A stretch of DNA of 8,905 nucleotides from Rhodospirillaceae bacterium (GTDB lineage: Bacteria; Pseudomonadota; Alphaproteobacteria; UBA8366; GCA-2717185). Positions 6,401 through 8,905 of the stretch are shown here, piece by piece. The number at the start of each line of letters is the position of its first letter. Positions within the stretch are counted from its first letter, which is position 1. The translations under genes were made by a program, and so were the position numbers. A model generated the notes under the pieces. That model searched no databases, was not told the origin of the DNA, and saw only the letters and a program-made list of their open reading frames with translations. The DNA is taken from positions 1-8,905 of the forward strand of contig JAPPPC010000558.1 in NCBI GenBank assembly GCA_028817685.1, written 5' to 3'.

Positions 6401-8046
6401 AACTTTGTCAGAACGGTGGACAGCAAGCTTAGGATGCGGGCTTGCCACCAGCCGTTCCGAATTGCCTTTGCCTCGCGGACTGCATAGTCGAATGCTTGCC
6501 GTGCCTGGTCCAATCGGCCCGCTTTAGCGAGACCGGTTGCAGCCCGCGCGAACGTGGCGGCTCTGTCAAAAGTACTTTCAATCAGGTCTGTCGCGGCAAC
6601 AGCGCGGTCAAACATGCCGGAATCCGGTTCTTGAGATTTGGCGGCAAACCCCCACAGCGTCTGTGCGGACAAGGTGCGGCTTTTGATCTTTCCGATGCGC
6701 TCCAGCGCTTGGTTTGGCAAAGCAAGGTCCGACCAAACCGTCGCGATCTGCGCCCACGCCGTGTCCGCCGCGAAGGCACGCTCGATATCCGGCGTTGCAG
6801 CCTCGGCCTTGCGCAGCGCGTCGGCAGCCGCATGCGTCCGGTCTTTCTCGTGCAGCGCCGCCGCGACCTTGGTCATGGCAAGTACGAACAGTCTCGGCGT
6901 TCGCAGGCGATTGGCCGCGGCCATGGCAGCACTCATATCTCCTTGCCTAGCCAGCATGGCCGCGTATTCGGCAAATGCGATCGTATCGCGTCCGGACTCG
7001 CCCAAGCGCTTCATCACAGCGCTCGCCGATTTTTGGCGGCCTGCTTTTGCATAGCCGGCCGCCAAGGTGCCGAGAGCGATGCGAGCCTCGTCCTTTACGC
7101 CATCGAGCAATGTTTGCGTCATGTCGAACACAGCGTCCGCTCTAGAAGCATGTCCCTTCTCGGCGAGCTCCGAGAGAAGCTCGGCGGCGATTTCGATCGC
7201 CCCCGCCCGGTCCTCGAGTTTCGGCAACAATTCAATCAGAGTATCGACGACGGCGTCGTTTTCGGTTTCCGCGATAGCGACGGCGAGCAGCGCACGGGAC
7301 CGGTTCCAAGGATCGGGTATGGTTTCAGTTAGTGCGAGGGCTTCGGCCGCGTTCCCCGCTTCGGCCAACGCTGCCGCCGTTTCGCGCAAAGAAACAAGAA
7401 CCAGGCGCAAGTCACTGAGCTGTCGAATGGTTTGCCGCGCTTCCTCCAATTTTCCAGCGGCTGCGAGCGCGCGCACGATGTCGCGTAGCGCCCAATCGCG
7501 ATAATCTTCGCGTGCTATTTTGGACACCGCGCCAATCGCGCTTTCCAACAGGCAGGCTATGTCGGGCGCGCGCAGACAGCGATCGATCCCATCCTGCGGC
7601 ACCGCGGCGAGTAGGGGTTTGTCAGACTGCAATAGATCGCGGGTCGCCGCACTGCCTTCCAGCGCGTTGCGGGCCTTTTCGACCTGCTGATCGCGGGCCC
7701 GCGCGAGGCGCTTCTTCAATGTCGCGGCGCGGCCGACGGTTTCCATATGTCGCAGCAGATCTTCGTCGGCACCGCCCGTGACCGGTCGATCGCTTTGTTC
7801 TTGATAAGCACGGATTGCCTGCTGTGTCTCGGGGGTCATGCGGCCATTTGCAGGTCCGGCGAGCAGGTCGAATTCGATCAGGAACTGCTGGATTTGCTGT
7901 ACCAGCGGAGACCAGTCGAACAAGGCGCTCCGTGACTGACGATCTTCCAGCGGCAAGACGGTTCGGGCGGCATGGCTCGGCGCATGCACCAACAGGTGGA
8001 ATGCGAGGAAGAGGCCAAGAAATAGGAAGCGGGGGTTTCGGCTCAT
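6397..8046 (-). CDS. exported PG-binding-like domain protein with helical repeats
   Basis: A 549-residue protein starting at ATG (CAT at 8044-8046) with a signal peptide of about 27 residues (Arg-containing N-region, core FLFLGLFLAFHLLV, cut near SHA-AR). Residues about 45-100 match the three-helix peptidoglycan-binding domain type 1: SPLVQQIQQFL, then NGRMTPETQQAIRAYQ, then a final helix. A charged, coiled-coil-like stretch follows at 105-130, then a Cys pair (157 and 165) that could form a disulfide. From about 180 to the end there are successive helical hairpins of about 35-40 residues with TPR/solenoid character, such as RALAAAGKLEEARQTI, AALAEAGNAAEALAL, AGYAKAGRQKSASAVM and GLAKAGRLDQARQAF. 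No catalytic domain is seen. It probably acts as a periplasmic or envelope scaffold bound to the cell wall; the partner is unknown. The Shine-Dalgarno is weak (TGAGA on the minus strand). It converges on DUF1194 with a 4-base overlap. Confidence 0.85.
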   Translation of the reverse strand: MSRNPRFLFLGLFLAFHLLVHAPSHAARTVLPLEDRQSRSALFDWSPLVQQIQQFLIEFDLLAGPANGRMTPETQQAIRAYQEQSDRPVTGGADEDLLRHMETVGRAATLKKRLARARDQQVEKARNALEGSAATRDLLQSDKPLLAAVPQDGIDRCLRAPDIACLLESAIGAVSKIAREDYRDWALRDIVRALAAAGKLEEARQTIRQLSDLRLVLVSLRETAAALAEAGNAAEALALTETIPDPWNRSRALLAVAIAETENDAVVDTLIELLPKLEDRAGAIEIAAELLSELAEKGHASRADAVFDMTQTLLDGVKDEARIALGTLAAGYAKAGRQKSASAVMKRLGESGRDTIAFAEYAAMLARQGDMSAAMAAANRLRTPRLFVLAMTKVAAALHEKDRTHAAADALRKAEAATPDIERAFAADTAWAQIATVWSDLALPNQALERIGKIKSRTLSAQTLWGFAAKSQEPDSGMFDRAVAATDLIESTFDRAATFARAATGLAKAGRLDQARQAFDYAVREAKAIRNGWWQARILSLLSTVLTKF

Positions 8047-8118
8047 GCGGTCTCAAGCGCAGCGCAGGTCCACGGGACGCTAGCACAGTCGTGTTGGAGG
8101 TGTCCCGCCGAGAAGAAA

Positions 8119-8166
8119 GGCCGATGGACCGAACCGGACAGTAATGGCCCAATCGGCCGATGACCG
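8119..8166 (+). repeat. direct repeat GGCCGATG(G)ACCG, two copies
   Basis: GGCCGATGGACCG at 8119-8131 recurs as GGCCGATGACCG at 8155-8166, differing by one G, with starts 36 bases apart. The second copy is part of the palindrome ATCGGCCGAT. It lies around the expected start of the minus-strand transcript, so it may be an operator or a remnant of a local duplication. Confidence 0.45.
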
Positions 8167-8170
8167 TTGC

Positions 8171-8176
8171 AATATA
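8171..8176 (-). promoter_or_regulatory. possible -10 element for the repeat-protein gene
   Basis: On the minus strand this reads TATATT (5 of 6 to TATAAT). The -35 at 17-base spacing is poor (about 3 of 6). It would give a 5' leader of roughly 115 bases. Weak support. Confidence 0.25.
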
Positions 8177-8204
8177 ACTGGTGTTTGCCCTTGGGTTGAC
8201 ATGT

Positions 8205-8254
8205 TTCCATTGAGCGCTCTATCCGCCAGGGACATAATGAGGTGATTCCATTGA
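8205..8254 (+). repeat. direct repeat TTCCATTGA flanking the DUF599 promoter
   Basis: The identical 9-mer TTCCATTGA occurs at 8205-8213 and 8246-8254, 41 bases apart start to start, close to four helical turns. The first copy overlaps the predicted -35 and the second lies at or just after the predicted transcription start. This geometry fits a pair of regulator sites, though chance is possible. Confidence 0.45.
8210..8238 (+). promoter_or_regulatory. sigma-70-type promoter for DUF599 gene
   Basis: TTGAGC (8210-8215, 4 of 6) and CATAAT (8233-8238, 5 of 6) are separated by 17 bases, placing the transcript start near 8245 and a leader of about 28 bases. A perfect TTGACA lies just upstream (8196-8201), but the hexamer at usual distance (TATCCG, 8220-8225) is a poor -10, so it is a second-choice promoter. 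Confidence 0.45.
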
Positions 8255-8272
8255 AGAATAACGGGCTGGAAC

Positions 8273-8905
8273 GTGTTGGACTTCACCCAACTGGACTACA
8301 TCGCCATTGGCGGGTTCATCCTGCTCTGGGCCGGCTACACCTATTTCGCGGAGCATAGCCCCGCCGCCAGTGGGAACCTGATCGATGGCATGGCGGCGCG
8401 CCGCAAGGAATGGATGGTGGCGATGCTCAAACGCGACAACCGCATGGTCGATATCCAGGTGGTCAACGCGTTGCTGCGCTCCGGCCGTTTCTTTGCCTCG
8501 ACCGCGATCTTGATCATCGCTGGCTTGCTCGCGGTATTGGGCGCCACGGAACGCGTTATCGCTCTCGTCATGGATCTGCCGTTTACCGTGTCGACTTCGC
8601 GCGAAGTCTGGGAAGCTAAAGTTTTATTTATGATTCTTGTGTTTATTTATGCCTTCTTTAAGTTCGTTTGGTCGATGCGCCAGTACAACTACTGCTCCAT
8701 TCTGGTCGGAGCCGCGCCGGCGGCTTCGGAATTGCCAGAAGATTTCGAGGCGATCGGCGAGTCGATCGCCACATTGGCGTCGCTTGCGGCCAAACATTCG
8801 AACCGTGGCATCCGGGCCTATTATTTCGGTCTGGCCGCGCTCGGTTGGTTCGTGCATCCGTGGCTTTCGCTCGGGGCGGCAGTGTGGGTGGTTTTGGTTT
8901 TGTAC
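8273..8905 (+). CDS. DUF599 family membrane protein (3' truncated)
   Basis: A DUF599-type integral membrane protein of unknown function, cut by the window end after 211 codons; the family is usually only slightly longer, so perhaps 20-30 residues are missing. The frame stops upstream at TGA 8252, and the first usable starts are GTG 8273 and the next codon TTG 8276; both give a protein beginning LDFTQLDYIA or DFTQLDYIA. Four membrane segments are visible (from GTG): about 9-25, 73-91, 117-134 and 184-211. The family-like middle includes RRKEWM (43-48), NRMVDIQVVNAL (56-67), the second membrane helix, then FVWSMRQYNYCSILVGAAP (131-149). The start lies about 28 bases after a plausible promoter, so it is probably the first gene of its own transcript, divergent from the repeat-protein gene. 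The Shine-Dalgarno is weak (TGGA at 8267-8270). Confidence 0.88.
   Translation, partial: MLDFTQLDYIAIGGFILLWAGYTYFAEHSPAASGNLIDGMAARRKEWMVAMLKRDNRMVDIQVVNALLRSGRFFASTAILIIAGLLAVLGATERVIALVMDLPFTVSTSREVWEAKVLFMILVFIYAFFKFVWSMRQYNYCSILVGAAPAASELPEDFEAIGESIATLASLAAKHSNRGIRAYYFGLAALGWFVHPWLSLGAAVWVVLVLY
8593..8608. repeat. 16-base perfect palindrome inside DUF599 gene
   Basis: GACTTCGCGCGAAGTC is its own reverse complement, within codons for STSREV. It could fold as a 6-base-pair hairpin with a CGCG loop in the mRNA. No T-run follows directly, so it is not a terminator. Confidence 0.5.

Larger units (their letters stand above)
8047..8272. other. divergent intergenic regulatory region
   Basis: 226 bases without a credible gene, between the minus-strand repeat protein and the plus-strand DUF599 gene. 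It is the only region in the window that must hold promoters in both directions. It contains a plausible plus-strand promoter, a lone -10-like TATATT for the minus strand (8171-8176), two direct-repeat pairs, a 10-base palindrome ATCGGCCGAT (8152-8161), and a loose CGGGAC/GTCCCG inverted repeat (8073-8078 and 8102-8107). Confidence 0.6.

Noticed and set aside
6442..7332. 296-codon plus-strand open frame opposite the repeat protein
   Set aside because: The minus strand gives a signal peptide, a PG-binding-like domain and regular helical repeats; the plus-strand translation has no coherent domain and many Cys/Arg residues.
8080..8286. 68-codon minus-strand reading frame in the divergent intergenic region
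   Set aside because: No recognisable domain; it crosses the predicted promoter, repeats and the DUF599 start, and would overlap that gene head to head.

Overview
This is GC-rich DNA, densely packed with genes. It reads as a chromosomal segment of an alphaproteobacterium, possibly Rhodospirillales-like. That placement is an inference from gene families (DUF1194, DUF599, an AlgI-type MBOAT), coding style and short intergenic gaps; there is no rRNA or other marker to confirm it. I see no mobile element, CRISPR array, tRNA or rRNA.

Layout. (1) 2-1054 (+) is the 3' part of an AlgI-like membrane-bound O-acyltransferase. It is followed after 8 bases by 1063-2109 (+), a membrane-anchored protein with SGNH/GDSL-type motifs. 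Together they look like an O-acylation module for a cell-surface or exported glycan. (2) After a 78-base gap with a strong Shine-Dalgarno sequence comes a metabolic pair. 2188-3048 encodes an isocitrate lyase/PEP mutase superfamily lyase with the KRCGH signature. 3048-5723 encodes a divergent AcnA-type aconitase. The two overlap by one base (TGATG), so they are probably translated together. (3) 5744-6400 (+) encodes a secreted von Willebrand A-like DUF1194 protein that follows the aconitase directly. Its signal peptide extends upstream of any normal start codon. (4) 6397-8046 (-) encodes an exported protein with a peptidoglycan-binding-like domain and a long alpha-helical repeat region. It converges on the DUF1194 gene, and the two stops share the palindrome CTAG. 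(5) 8047-8272 is a divergent intergenic region with a plausible sigma-70-type promoter and two pairs of short direct repeats. (6) 8273-8905 (+) is the 5' part of a DUF599 membrane protein cut by the window end.

How the genes may work together: an aconitase-family hydro-lyase beside an ICL/PEPM-family lyase recalls the methylcitrate cycle (AcnD or AcnB, then PrpB) and the dimethylmaleate hydratase / dimethylmalate lyase pair. In those pathways one enzyme makes or isomerises a hydroxy-acid and the other cleaves it. The aconitase keeps the Fe-S cysteines and most catalytic residues, but a usually invariant substrate-binding Gln is Pro and several neighbouring invariant positions differ. The pair may therefore act on something other than citrate. 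This is the most interesting lead here. I found no clear evidence of a wholly new system.
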